A DNA stretch of 51,587 nt from DATGMS01 sp040905145 (GCA_040905145.1 JBBDSC010000050.1:1-51587); one strand, 5' to 3'; positions 18,077-26,732 are shown, numbered from the stretch's first letter. Notes: a model not told the origin generated them from the sequence alone. Translations and numbers: made by a program.

Positions 18077-18113
18077 TCTCTCAATCGCTCAGACATCCGA
18101 CATCCCAACCCCC

Positions 18114-18815
18114 TTAAAACAGACTTCCTTGCACAATCTGTGGCTTATGTCCCTGGATGGTACCTTTTAACATCTCTTGAAGCAATTTCATAAAACCGTT
18201 CTTCCAGCTATCTGAACTGATTTTCACTTCTTTAAAATCATAATCTATCGGGCCTTTTAATCGTTCATAGCCGATCATCATGGTCCAAACGGTATAAAAA
18301 GTAGTTTCCGGCTGAAGGTCCGGCCTCATGCTGCCATCCCGTATGCCTAGCGAAATAATTTGGGTCCCTATCTTGGCAGGGTCATGGTGGGTATCCAATA
18401 ATTGTTTGAAATTTGAACTTTCCAAAATAAACGGGTCAATTTTTGATCGCAATATTTCGTCGTTATATAAAGCCATGATCCCCATAAAGTTCAAGATAGC
18501 TTCGTGGAACATCCGGTTTTCTGTTGTAAACTTGAAAAAATTATTTACCAAGTCAGTGATCATTTCTAATCCGTTCTTACCCTTAATTCTATGGGTTTCT
18601 TTAAAAACATCCCTCAATTCCTCAAAGGCTTTTTTGGTTACCGCCATATAAAGATCTTCCTTATTTTTAAAATAAAAATAAATAAGCCCTTTGCTCATTT
18701 TGGCTTGCTTGGCCACTTCATCCATTTTAGTGGCATGATAGCTTTTAGAAGAAAATAATTTAACCGCTGATTCGACGATTTCCTTTTCTTTTCGCTGTCT
18801 TTCGTTTGCTCCCAT
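18114..18815 (-). CDS. TetR/AcrR family transcriptional regulator
   Basis: A 233-residue repressor-type regulator. The N-terminal helix-turn-helix (about residues 10-58) has the family pattern IVESAVKLFSSKSYHATKMDEVA and MSKGLIYFYFKNKEDLY. The C-terminal two thirds is the helical ligand and dimer domain, which is not conserved enough to suggest a ligand. It stands alone between a repeat region and tyrS. A 14-base palindrome just before the start codon may be its own operator. Confidence 0.93.
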   Translation of the reverse strand: MGANERQRKEKEIVESAVKLFSSKSYHATKMDEVAKQAKMSKGLIYFYFKNKEDLYMAVTKKAFEELRDVFKETHRIKGKNGLEMITDLVNNFFKFTTENRMFHEAILNFMGIMALYNDEILRSKIDPFILESSNFKQLLDTHHDPAKIGTQIISLGIRDGSMRPDLQPETTFYTVWTMMIGYERLKGPIDYDFKEVKISSDSWKNGFMKLLQEMLKGTIQGHKPQIVQGSLF

Positions 18816-18822
18816 CGATTAA

Positions 18823-18836
18823 AAGCTTGAAAGCTT
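18823..18836. promoter_or_regulatory. Possible TetR autoregulatory operator
   Basis: AAGCTT-GA-AAGCTT forms an inverted repeat 7 bases upstream of the TetR start codon. Its position suits autoregulation; support is position and symmetry only. Confidence 0.3.
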
Positions 18837-18897
18837 AAATATAGTTTAAAAAAATTAAATGATTTATTCTCACCAGGTTAGTTTAGATCATTTCTTA

Positions 18898-20187
18898 TTA
18901 TCTTATCTTTATTATATAATAATTCTTTTTGCCTTTTTGGACCAACAAATATTGATCTTGAAGTAATAGAAAATTTACAGGAGCATTGGGATCTGTCACC
19001 TTTTTTTTATTGATGCTGACCCCGCCGCCTTGGATCATTTTCCTTGCTTCCCCCTTAGATCCAAATATGACTCCTTCTTGATCTGCCAAGAGGTCCAATA
19101 TTTTATCCAGCTCCTGATAGCTCTTCCTATCGATTTTAATTTGGGGCACACCCTCAAATACCTGTAGGAAGGTCCTTTCATCCAAAGCCGTTAAATCTTC
19201 TGTAGAAGACTTCCCAAATAATATAGAAGAAGCCTTAAGGGCCATTTCGTAATCCGCTTCACTGTGCACCATGATGGTAATCTCTTTGGCTGTGGCTTTT
19301 TGAAGTACCCTCAGGTGAGGGGCTTTGGTATGTTCAGTTTCCAGGGTTTCTATGCTTTCCTTGTCCAGTGTCGTAAAAATACGGATGTACTTGGAAGCAT
19401 CTTCATCTGACACATTCAACCAGAATTGGTAAAAAGCATAAGGAGAGGTCTTGTCGGGATCAAGCCACACACTGCCCCCTTCGGTCTTGCCGAATTTGCT
19501 TCCATCTGCTTTGGTGATCAAAGGAACGGTAAGGGCATAAGCGCTTCCACCTCCCATTTTTCTGATCAGTTCGGTACCCGTTATGATATTGCCCCACTGG
19601 TCGGATCCCCCCAATTGTATGCTGCAGTCCCGGTTTTTCCACAAGTGGTAGAAGTCATATCCTTGGATCAGTTGATAAGTAAACTCCGTAAAAGAAAGTC
19701 CATTTCCCTCTTCCAATCTTCTTTTGACACTGTCCTTCGACATCATGTAATTTACAGTGATGTGTTTTCCCACCTCGCGGATAAAATCAAGAAAAGAGAA
19801 TTGTGACATCCAATCATAATTGTTCACCAATTCTGCCTGGTTTCCCCCAATTTCGCCGAAGTTCAAAAACTTCCCCAATTGCTTTTTGATACTTGCTATA
19901 TTAAGATCCAGGGTTTCTTTATCCAGTAAATTTCTTTCAGCCGATTTAAAAGAAGGGTCGCCGATCATTCCTGTAGCCCCCCCCAACAAAGCAAAGGGTT
20001 TGTGTCCTGCCCGTTGGAAATGGAGAAGGGTCATCACACCAACTAAATGGCCTATGTGTAAAGAATCTGCAGTAGGGTCAAAGCCAAGATAGGCCGAAGC
20101 CGTTCCCTTGTTCAGGTGCTCTTCGATTTCAGGTGTCATATCCTGGAGCATCCCTCTCCATCTCAACTCTTCGATAAAATTATTCAT
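18898..20187 (-). CDS. tyrS: Tyrosine--tRNA ligase
   Basis: Charges tRNA-Tyr. The ATG at 20187 gives MNNFIEELRWRGML, the usual Bacteroidota TyrS opening; the frame runs 20 codons further back to 20247, but those residues have no TyrS character. The class I HIGH motif is HIGH at residues 44-47 and the KMSKS equivalent is KFGKT at 231-235. Tyrosine recognition blocks YQLIQGYDFYHL and GGSDQWGNI are intact. A C-terminal S4 RNA-binding domain lies at about 360-425 (ARKMIQGGGVSINKKKV). The length is 429 residues, normal for the family. Confidence 0.97.
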   Translation of the reverse strand: MNNFIEELRWRGMLQDMTPEIEEHLNKGTASAYLGFDPTADSLHIGHLVGVMTLLHFQRAGHKPFALLGGATGMIGDPSFKSAERNLLDKETLDLNIASIKKQLGKFLNFGEIGGNQAELVNNYDWMSQFSFLDFIREVGKHITVNYMMSKDSVKRRLEEGNGLSFTEFTYQLIQGYDFYHLWKNRDCSIQLGGSDQWGNIITGTELIRKMGGGSAYALTVPLITKADGSKFGKTEGGSVWLDPDKTSPYAFYQFWLNVSDEDASKYIRIFTTLDKESIETLETEHTKAPHLRVLQKATAKEITIMVHSEADYEMALKASSILFGKSSTEDLTALDERTFLQVFEGVPQIKIDRKSYQELDKILDLLADQEGVIFGSKGEARKMIQGGGVSINKKKVTDPNAPVNFLLLQDQYLLVQKGKKNYYIIKIR

Positions 20188-20274
20188 ATTTAGTTTGACT
20201 GCTTTAAGATAAAGCTGCAAATATAAGGTTTGCAGCTTAGTGCCCAAGTTTCAAAAGAGATCAATTAGAACCAA

Positions 20275-20901
20275 TCAACGCTGTTTTTTCAAAAGTTGGT
20301 TCGAGTTTATGACTTCTGCCCCTGCTTTGGTCATTTCCTTGATGGCAGAGTCGAAATCGTGGGATAACAGATTCACTGCCTTGGTAGCATCTTTGATCAG
20401 GGTAGTCTCGAAACCTTCTTTAATGGCATCAAGTACGGTAAACTTTACACAAAAATCTGTGGCAAGTCCAGTAACAAGCACTTCTTCTATATCATGATCT
20501 TTAAGATAGGGGCCAAGTCCGGTATTTTCCCTTCGATCATTATCGAAAAAACCGCTATAACTGTCTACATAAGGATTTGTGCCTTTTTTAAAGATTTTTT
20601 TCCACCGGGTCTGGTCGAGATCTTCATGGAATTCTGCTCCTTTGCTGCCTTGAACGCAATGCACTGGCCAAAGAACTTGTTCTAAATTACCCAATTGTAT
20701 AAAATCCCCAGGTTTTTTGCCTTGATGATTGGCCGCAAAACTCCCATGATCAGCTGGATGCCAATCCTGTGTAGCAACGATAAAATCGAATTCCTCTTGT
20801 AACCGATTGATTACAGTGATAATCTGATCACCATCTTTGACCGCCAAAGCACCTCCTGGCAGAAAATCATACTGAACGTCTATTATTAATAAAGCTTTCA
20901 T
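20275..20901 (-). CDS. pncA: Nicotinamidase (bifunctional nicotinamidase/pyrazinamidase)
   Basis: Hydrolyses nicotinamide to nicotinate, the entry step of the Preiss-Handler NAD salvage route. The 208-residue protein carries the catalytic triad Asp8, Lys106 (KKGT) and Cys151 (GLATDFC), and the metal ligands Asp46 and His48 in QDWHPADH plus His81 in PVHC. The cis-peptide region is intact. It is the last gene of a minus-strand operon, 31 bases after the PRPP-synthase homologue. Its product feeds PncB, encoded two genes upstream. Confidence 0.96.
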   Translation of the reverse strand: MKALLIIDVQYDFLPGGALAVKDGDQIITVINRLQEEFDFIVATQDWHPADHGSFAANHQGKKPGDFIQLGNLEQVLWPVHCVQGSKGAEFHEDLDQTRWKKIFKKGTNPYVDSYSGFFDNDRRENTGLGPYLKDHDIEEVLVTGLATDFCVKFTVLDAIKEGFETTLIKDATKAVNLLSHDFDSAIKEMTKAGAEVINSNQLLKKQR

Positions 20902-20932
20902 AATAACCTGTTAATGTTCGTAACAATTTTAG

Positions 20933-21856
20933 TCAAATATCAACTTTTAATAGGTCTACAATCAAGGAAGCAATACTCTCAATTCGTATAATAGGGTCTG
21001 TAATGATATAGCTGTTGGGATGTGAATTGGTAGTAACCATTTTTTCAATTATCCCGCTTTTCTTTATCTTGTCAATTGCCTCATTGTTGAAAAGCCCATG
21101 GGTGGTAATGGCATAAATTTTTTTTGCGCCTGCTTCTTTATAGGCTTTGGCCGCATTTATCAAAGAACCACCTGTTCGGACCATATCATCGTAAATCACC
21201 ACATCTTTACCTTCCACATCCGCACTGATAGAGGTGATTTCCGATTTTTCCCCACTGACCCTTCTCTTGAATACAAAGGCAGCGTTTACACCCATTTCAT
21301 TGGCCAGCCATTCTACCCATTTTGCTCTCCCTGCATCGGTACAGGCCATCACAAAATCCGTGTCCGCCATTTCTTTGGCCAGTCTGGTAATAATGGACTT
21401 GCAATAAATATGCTTGATTAAGGATTCCCCCTCAAAATAATGCGGAATCCCTTCGGAGTGCAGGTCGAAAAAAACAAAATAATTCCCTAAACTGGTCCTT
21501 GGCAAGGAAGAAAAAATGACTGCTCTGGATTTTGCGGTGACCACTTCCCCGGGCATTTTAGCCCTTTCCATGGTAGAATAGCCAAAATAGGGGAATATTA
21601 AATGAATAGATCTTGCACCATATTTAATTAATGCAAAAGCCAGATCATAAATCTCCAATGTATCGGAATCAGTAATGGTCCCTCCGATCAATGCGACATC
21701 CCTCCCACTTACATTGGTGAGAATCCGTTGATATCTCTCCCCATCAGGAAAAAACTTCACCTCCATATTCCCTTTTTCAAAATCCCCCAATTCAAGGACT
21801 TCATTGTTTAAATACTGGTAATTCCCAATACTGAATATGATTTTTTTACTCACCAT
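20933..21856 (-). CDS. Ribose-phosphate pyrophosphokinase-like protein (divergent PRPP synthase)
   Basis: A 307-residue homologue of PRPP synthase, which makes the ribosyl donor that PncB consumes. The C-terminal phosphoribosyl-binding loop is clear, VVIYDDMVRTGGS at about 219-231, as is FFPDGE (36-41). The flexible ATP-binding loop differs from the housekeeping enzyme: FGYSTMERAKMPGEVVTAK stands where most Prs have YxRQDRK…REPISAK, and FDLHSEGIPHYF replaces the DLHxxQIQGFF block. Its start overlaps the pncB stop by 11 bases. The context argues for a dedicated donor supply for NAD salvage; a different pyrophosphate acceptor cannot be excluded. Confidence 0.88.
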   Translation of the reverse strand: MVSKKIIFSIGNYQYLNNEVLELGDFEKGNMEVKFFPDGERYQRILTNVSGRDVALIGGTITDSDTLEIYDLAFALIKYGARSIHLIFPYFGYSTMERAKMPGEVVTAKSRAVIFSSLPRTSLGNYFVFFDLHSEGIPHYFEGESLIKHIYCKSIITRLAKEMADTDFVMACTDAGRAKWVEWLANEMGVNAAFVFKRRVSGEKSEITSISADVEGKDVVIYDDMVRTGGSLINAAKAYKEAGAKKIYAITTHGLFNNEAIDKIKKSGIIEKMVTTNSHPNSYIITDPIIRIESIASLIVDLLKVDI

Positions 21857-23324
21857 CTTGTGACTTTGCCTTTAGAACAAGATTTGTTCTTAAATGAGAT
21901 AAGGACTCTTCAAGCCCAACAGGATAAATGTGGGGATTGATCAACCGCTTATGGGTTTTGTCGAAATGGGCCAAGCGGTCAAAAGTCCTTTGTCTGATCT
22001 GATGAATCTTCGGTAATTTATAGATCATCTTTCCCTGTTTGAAGATCGGCTTGAGCAGTATTTCCGAAATTATATTCTTGGGGCTGATTTTTTTTCTCTT
22101 TGTGGGATCTATGGGGTCAATAATCAGGAAAGGGTTGCCATCTTCTTCAAACCCTTCTAAATAAATCATATCCCCGATGGCTTTGCCGTCGACTATGAAC
22201 CTTTTAACATTATGGAACCCTGGGATGTTGATCTTGATCGACTGTTGGGAAAGCTTGATCTTGGGCTCCCAATCTCCTTCTTCTTTCATGGCCGATAATT
22301 TATAGACTGCTCCCAAAGCAGGCTGATCATAGGCTGTCACCAATTTGGTCCCTATGCCCCATATATCTATTGAAGCTTCCTGCATTTTAAGGGAAGTCAG
22401 GATATGTTCGTCCAAATCGTTACTGGCTACGATCTTTGTCTTTGGAAATCCTGCTTCATCCAGCATTTTACGGGCAATATTACTGAAGTAGGCCAAATCA
22501 CCGGAATCTATCCTTATGCCTAGAAGGTTTTTTCCTTTTTTCTTAAGCATATTTCCCACCAGGATGGCATTTTTGATCCCGTTTATGGTATCATAAGTAT
22601 CGACGAGAAGAGTGCAATTGTCGGGAAAAGTATCTGCGTAGGCCTTAAAAGCTGCCAATTCATTGTCAAAGGACATGATCCAGCTATGGGCATGGGTCCC
22701 TGCTACAGGTATATCCAAAAGTTTTCCTGCCATCACATTGCTGGTGGAAGAGCAGCCGCCGATGTAAGAAGCCCTGGTGGCCGCTATGGCACCATCAATT
22801 CCCTGCGCCCGTCTTAGGCCAAATTCCATTACGGGATCGCCTTTTGCCGCCAGGGAAATCCGCGCTGCCTTGGTGGCCACCAAGGTCTGGAAATTAACCA
22901 GGTTTAACAGGGGCGTTTCCAAAAGCTGGCATTGGATCAAAGGGCCCCTGACCCTAATAAGCGGCATATGCGGAAAGACCACTTCTCCCTCCTCTACCGC
23001 ATCTATATCACAGCTGAATTCCATATCTTCCAGATATTGAATAAAATCTGCTTCAAACATGGGAGACCCATCTTCCTTTTTCATTTCCCTCAGATAAAGG
23101 AGATCCTTCTCTTGAAAGGTAAAGTTGTTGCAATAATCTATCACATATTCCAATCCGGCAGCTATCGTAAAACCATTTTGAAAAGGATTCTTCCGAAAGA
23201 AAAGATTGAAAACCGCCTCCTGCTCTGACTTGCCTGATTTCCAATAGGCATAGGCCATGGTCAATTGATAGAAATCTGTTAACAGGGTTAAAGAACCTTG
23301 ATATAAATCCTTGGTTATTTTCAT
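21846..23324 (-). CDS. pncB: Nicotinate phosphoribosyltransferase
   Basis: Converts nicotinate and PRPP (with ATP hydrolysis) to nicotinate mononucleotide. At 492 residues it is the longer type common in Bacteroidota and Gram-positives. The opening LLTDFYQLTMAYAYW, the EFGLRRAQGIDGAI block (about 167-180), the catalytic-histidine motif GTHAHSW (His211/His213) and LLVDTYDT, GIRIDSGDL and DIWGIGTKL are all intact. It begins directly after the stop of the EamA transporter gene with no spacer, and its end overlaps the PRPP-synthase homologue by 11 bases. This tight packing marks a single operon. Confidence 0.96.
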   Translation of the reverse strand: MKITKDLYQGSLTLLTDFYQLTMAYAYWKSGKSEQEAVFNLFFRKNPFQNGFTIAAGLEYVIDYCNNFTFQEKDLLYLREMKKEDGSPMFEADFIQYLEDMEFSCDIDAVEEGEVVFPHMPLIRVRGPLIQCQLLETPLLNLVNFQTLVATKAARISLAAKGDPVMEFGLRRAQGIDGAIAATRASYIGGCSSTSNVMAGKLLDIPVAGTHAHSWIMSFDNELAAFKAYADTFPDNCTLLVDTYDTINGIKNAILVGNMLKKKGKNLLGIRIDSGDLAYFSNIARKMLDEAGFPKTKIVASNDLDEHILTSLKMQEASIDIWGIGTKLVTAYDQPALGAVYKLSAMKEEGDWEPKIKLSQQSIKINIPGFHNVKRFIVDGKAIGDMIYLEGFEEDGNPFLIIDPIDPTKRKKISPKNIISEILLKPIFKQGKMIYKLPKIHQIRQRTFDRLAHFDKTHKRLINPHIYPVGLEESLSHLRTNLVLKAKSQDGE

Positions 23325-24152
23325 TTATTTAGATCTGATATTTAATATTACGCCTGACAACACCAATGCCATTCCAAAATAAGTCAGCAAGTTAAACCTT
23401 TCATCGAAAAAGATGAAGCCAAATCCCAAAGCATAAAGAATTCCTATATAATTTAAACTGGCAATTTTGGAAAGGTTGGCATTTTGGTAGGCCATGGTCA
23501 TAAAATACTGGGCAAACTGAGTGAAAATCCCGACTCCCAATAATATCAACCAATCCCAACCGCTGGGCCACTCCCAGTAAAATAAGCAATATACTGAAGC
23601 TATGGGCAAGGTCACCAGTGGAAAATAGAAAACAATGACCAATGGGTGTTCTGTATTCTTGAGTTTCCGGATAATGTTATATGCCAGACCGGAAAAGAAA
23701 GCTGAAGCCACCCCTATCAAAAGAAAAGCAGGCGAAATCCGCGGGTCAAAACCTTCTATGATAATTACCCCTCCAAAGGCAATGGCAAAACAAAGAAACT
23801 GCATAGGTCTGACTTTTTCTTTCACGAGAAAAATACCCAACAAGGTAGTAAATATTGGGGAAAGATATTGAATGGTTACGGCACTGGCCAAAGGAATATG
23901 CTGCAAAGTATAGAAGAAAAAGATCAGGCCTATGGATCCACTAACCCCCCTCATGATCAACAGCTTTTTATTGTTCCCCAACAGGGATACCCTCTTTTTC
24001 TTTAATATGATATAGGTAAAGCCCAAACTGAACAATGACCTGAAAAATATGATTTCTATGGCTGGCAAATGGGGGACAAATTTCACCATTACCTGCATCA
24101 AGGCAAAAAATATTCCTGCAAGCAGCATGTGCTGAACACTTCGTTGGCTCAA
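23325..24152 (-). CDS. EamA/DMT-family transporter
   Basis: A drug/metabolite-transporter superfamily permease of 275 residues with about ten membrane helices in two EamA repeats; the second repeat begins near residue 145. The first in-frame start is TTG at 24152; an ATG at 24128 would remove eight residues and is a real alternative. The stop is contiguous with the pncB start codon, so it is the first gene of the NAD salvage operon. Transport of nicotinate, nicotinamide or a riboside is a reasonable inference from context, but DMT proteins have many substrates. Confidence 0.9.
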   Translation of the reverse strand: MSQRSVQHMLLAGIFFALMQVMVKFVPHLPAIEIIFFRSLFSLGFTYIILKKKRVSLLGNNKKLLIMRGVSGSIGLIFFFYTLQHIPLASAVTIQYLSPIFTTLLGIFLVKEKVRPMQFLCFAIAFGGVIIIEGFDPRISPAFLLIGVASAFFSGLAYNIIRKLKNTEHPLVIVFYFPLVTLPIASVYCLFYWEWPSGWDWLILLGVGIFTQFAQYFMTMAYQNANLSKIASLNYIGILYALGFGFIFFDERFNLLTYFGMALVLSGVILNIRSK

Positions 24153-24301
24153 AATTCGAGTATGGTTTAAAAATGATATTTACAAAGTTATCCATTATTA
24201 ATAGGTTTATCCCTAAAAATGGTTCAGTAGGATTTTGCTTAGCAAGGTTTGGCCATTTTACAGACACACAATTTCTCCCTGACTATAAATAGAGTAAACC
24301 A

Positions 24302-24378
24302 CCACAGATAGCACAGATTAACACAGATGAAAAAAATGGGTACCTAATTAAATCTGTGAAAATCCGGGTAATCTGTGG
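24302..24378. repeat. CACAGAT inverted repeat
   Basis: CCACAGAT…CACAGATTAACACAGAT on the left and its imperfect complement AATCTGTGAAAATC…AATCTGTGG on the right form a large interrupted hairpin of about 77 bases. Such CACAGATTAACACAGAT sequences recur in Bacteroidota intergenic DNA. It lies between the EamA gene and the peroxiredoxin remnant. Confidence 0.65.
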
Positions 24379-24414
24379 CGAAAACTTTCATCGAAATCAC
24401 AAAATATACTTCCT

Positions 24415-24575
24415 TTGGTATTAAAAATTGGTCAAAAAGCTCCAAATTTCACACTTGCTTCCACTTCCGGGAGGAATTTTACCTTAAGCGAAGATTTCAA
24501 AGGTAAAGCATGTGTTATTTATTTTTACCCTAGGGATCCAAAATATGATTGCAACATTAAAGGGAAAAACAATGA
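24415..24575 (+). pseudogene. Peroxiredoxin (Bcp/AhpC-TSA type) 5' fragment
   Basis: The frame encodes VLKIGQKAPNFTLASTSGRNFTL then DFKGKACVIYFYPRD, the first fifty residues of a Bcp-type peroxiredoxin. There is no ATG; the frame opens at a TTG. The active-site segment that should read TPGCT is KYDCN, the sequence then loses all resemblance, and the other two thirds of the protein is missing. The break coincides with a large hairpin starting at 24577. It is almost certainly non-functional. Confidence 0.7.
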
Positions 24576-24576
24576 G

Positions 24577-24625
24577 GTTGGCACAATAGCCATGGCCGGA
24601 ACTTTCCGGCGGCTATTGTGCCAAC
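24577..24625 (-). terminator. 49-base two-tier hairpin, probable terminator of the Gfo/Idh operon
   Basis: GTTGGCACAATAGCC and GGCTATTGTGCCAAC are perfect 15-base inverted arms. Inside, GCCGGA and TCCGGC form a second 6-bp stem around a 4-base loop, with a 3-base bulge (ATG) on one side. On the minus strand it lies 12 bases beyond the Gfo/Idh stop and is followed by GTTTTTCCC. That supports a terminator, though the arms are longer than usual, and the hairpin also marks the end of the peroxiredoxin fragment. Confidence 0.55.
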
Positions 24626-24637
24626 TTAGAATGTTTC

Positions 24638-25666
24638 CTATAACCTGATGGGCTTTCCCTCTTTTGAAGACTGATAAATCCCCAAAATCAATTCCAGGGA
24701 TTTTTTGCCCGAAACCCCCGTTACCAAAGGATCCCTATCCTCCCAAATGGCCTCCACCAAATCCTTGATCTGTGCCAAATGCAAATTATAATCTATAGCC
24801 ATGGGATCGGATGAGCCACTCCCTTCCGTTTCGGAGGCAATATCTTGTGGCGCTTCCTCCCCATTTATATTCCAGGCAGTAATTTTTCCGGCTTCAAGAA
24901 TAATACTTCCTTTTTCCCCATAAATCTCCAACCGTTCTGGATAACCAGGATACAAAGAAGTTCCTGCTGTAATCGTACCCATCGCTCCATTCTTAAAATT
25001 CAATATGGCGGCGCCTAGATCCTCCCCCTCAATGTCATGAATCAACGTTTTTATCTGCCCATAAACAGATTCCACATCACCCATGACCTCCAATAACAAG
25101 TCTATGGTATGGATCCCTTGATTGATCAGGGCAGCCCCACCATCTCCTTTTAGAGTACCTTTCCAGTCACTGCTTTGGTAATAGGAAGGATCCCGGTACC
25201 AATTGATGGCCGCATTTCCCATAATCAATTTCCCTAAAACACCTTGATCTAAAGCCTCTTTGACTTTCCGGAACCCGGTTTTGAACCTGTTTTGAAAAAT
25301 TACTGCCAATTTCACCCCGGAAGTTTCACAGGCCGCAATCAATTGATCGGCCCGATCTAAGCTGACTTCAATGGGTTTTTCCAATAAAACATGCTTTCCT
25401 GCCCTGGCTGCAGCGATACCGGGTTCCATGTGACCGCCGCTTTCCGTACATATGCTCACCACATCAATGGCATCATTGTCCAAAAATTCCTCAACATTAA
25501 AATACGCCGGGACCCCAAAACTCTCCTGGGCTTCCTTTGCCCTGGATTCACTGGAACTACAAACTGCAATAAGCTCACTTCCTTTATAAGCCTTGATCGC
25601 CGCAGCATGATGACCGGCAATCGCCCCAGTTCCGATTATCCCAAATCCCAATTTCTTTTTATCCAT
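24638..25666 (-). CDS. Gfo/Idh/MocA family oxidoreductase
   Basis: An NAD(P)-dependent sugar or cyclitol dehydrogenase of 342 residues. The N-terminal Rossmann fold begins GFGIIGTGAIAGHHAAAI, and the family EKP motif is LLEKPIEVS at about residues 95-103. The C-terminal alpha/beta substrate domain includes GGGAALINQGIHTIDLL-type sequence with the conserved histidine. There is no signal peptide, so it is cytoplasmic. It follows a second member of the same family by 70 bases on the same strand. Substrate unknown. Confidence 0.93.
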   Translation of the reverse strand: MDKKKLGFGIIGTGAIAGHHAAAIKAYKGSELIAVCSSSESRAKEAQESFGVPAYFNVEEFLDNDAIDVVSICTESGGHMEPGIAAARAGKHVLLEKPIEVSLDRADQLIAACETSGVKLAVIFQNRFKTGFRKVKEALDQGVLGKLIMGNAAINWYRDPSYYQSSDWKGTLKGDGGAALINQGIHTIDLLLEVMGDVESVYGQIKTLIHDIEGEDLGAAILNFKNGAMGTITAGTSLYPGYPERLEIYGEKGSIILEAGKITAWNINGEEAPQDIASETEGSGSSDPMAIDYNLHLAQIKDLVEAIWEDRDPLVTGVSGKKSLELILGIYQSSKEGKPIRL

Positions 25667-25736
25667 TATACCTGTTTTTTTTTACGGATTTTATTTTTAC
25701 TTGTTAATTTTTTTCCTACTCCCCGATGTGGTCCGA

Positions 25737-26732
25737 TCAATTCTTTATAATACTTTCCATAACCCAGTTTGTTCTAGCCCCGGAAATACCGGTACTTGGG
25801 CATTTACCTTTCCCCAATAATTCCTCTACTACACTTTCGATCAGAAAATGCTGGATATGTTTGGGCATTTCAAAATCAAACTTTTCTTTGCCTCTTTCAT
25901 CAGTTTCCAACAAAACAAAAGACTCCCCAAAGGATGGATAAGAAATTTGGCCCTTGCTCCCCACCAGGGTAGTCAGGTCTTTCTTTGAAACCTCCCCAGC
26001 AGTAAAACACCAACTTCCTGTACCCATTACCCCATTTTCAAATTGGAATGAGGCAGAAACAATATCTTCCGCCGGATAAAGCCCTGCCTGATTGCCTGAA
26101 AATCCTTGGGCCCTTTTGATCGGGCCGACAAGAAAGTCTAAAAAATCCAATTGATGGGAAGCCAAGTCATAAAAATAGCCCCCTCCTGCTATTTCCGGGT
26201 CAATTCTCCAATTAGTGGCCGAGCTTACTGCCAAATTGGGATCTTTGGATTGATTCATCTGGATGTTCACCAATCGAATATCCCCGATTGCCCCACTTTC
26301 TACCAATTCTTTCACCTTTAGGAAATTGGGTAAAGTTCTTCTATAGTAGGCTACAAATAACGGAACATTGGCTCCTTTGCAGCTTTCAAGCATATCCAGA
26401 CATTCCTGATAAGTCCGGGCCATAGGTTTTTCCACATACACCGGCTTGCCAGCCTCCGCTGCTTTTTTGGTCAATTCCGCATGCACGTGTGGTGGTGTTG
26501 CTATATAAATGGCGTTTACTTCCGGGTCATTGATAAGTTCATCTGCCTGGGCATACCATTTGGGGACCTGGTGTTTTTCCGCATAGGCTTTTGCCTTTTC
26601 CCCGTTCCTTCTCATCACGGCCACTAATTTCGAGTTCTTAATTAAACCCATTGCCGGGGCGCTTTTGACTTCACAAACATTGCCCACGCCTATTACGCCC
26701 CATCTTACTTCAGGATCTTGGAATATTTTCAT
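25737..26732 (-). CDS. Gfo/Idh/MocA family oxidoreductase
   Basis: A 331-residue NAD(P)-dependent oxidoreductase paralogous to the next gene downstream. The Rossmann motif is WGVIGVGNVCEVKSAPAMG, the catalytic lysine motif VYVEKPMAR lies near residue 97, and the C-terminal domain has GGGYFYDLASHQLDFLDFL with the conserved His. It is divergent from the large ThuA/dehydrogenase gene, with a 340-base shared upstream region, so the two directions may be co-regulated. A function in sugar or inositol catabolism is inferred from the family. Confidence 0.93.
   Translation of the reverse strand: MKIFQDPEVRWGVIGVGNVCEVKSAPAMGLIKNSKLVAVMRRNGEKAKAYAEKHQVPKWYAQADELINDPEVNAIYIATPPHVHAELTKKAAEAGKPVYVEKPMARTYQECLDMLESCKGANVPLFVAYYRRTLPNFLKVKELVESGAIGDIRLVNIQMNQSKDPNLAVSSATNWRIDPEIAGGGYFYDLASHQLDFLDFLVGPIKRAQGFSGNQAGLYPAEDIVSASFQFENGVMGTGSWCFTAGEVSKKDLTTLVGSKGQISYPSFGESFVLLETDERGKEKFDFEMPKHIQHFLIESVVEELLGKGKCPSTGISGARTNWVMESIIKN

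Larger units (their letters stand above)
17577..18113. other. Repeat-bearing intergenic region
   Basis: About 540 bases with no protein gene. It holds part of a REP-like unit (GCGGGCTACACCC near 17705), a copy of the dispersed element at 17815-17952, and the GTAC-rich repeat at 18048-18076 just beyond the tetR stop. The rest is unremarkable. Confidence 0.5.

Noticed and set aside
20275..23324. Defence system (NARP-like NAD reconstitution)
   Set aside because: All three enzymes fit ordinary Preiss-Handler salvage, the locus has no effector or phage genes, and PncB is of the standard nicotinate type. The divergent Prs-like enzyme is kept as a finding only.
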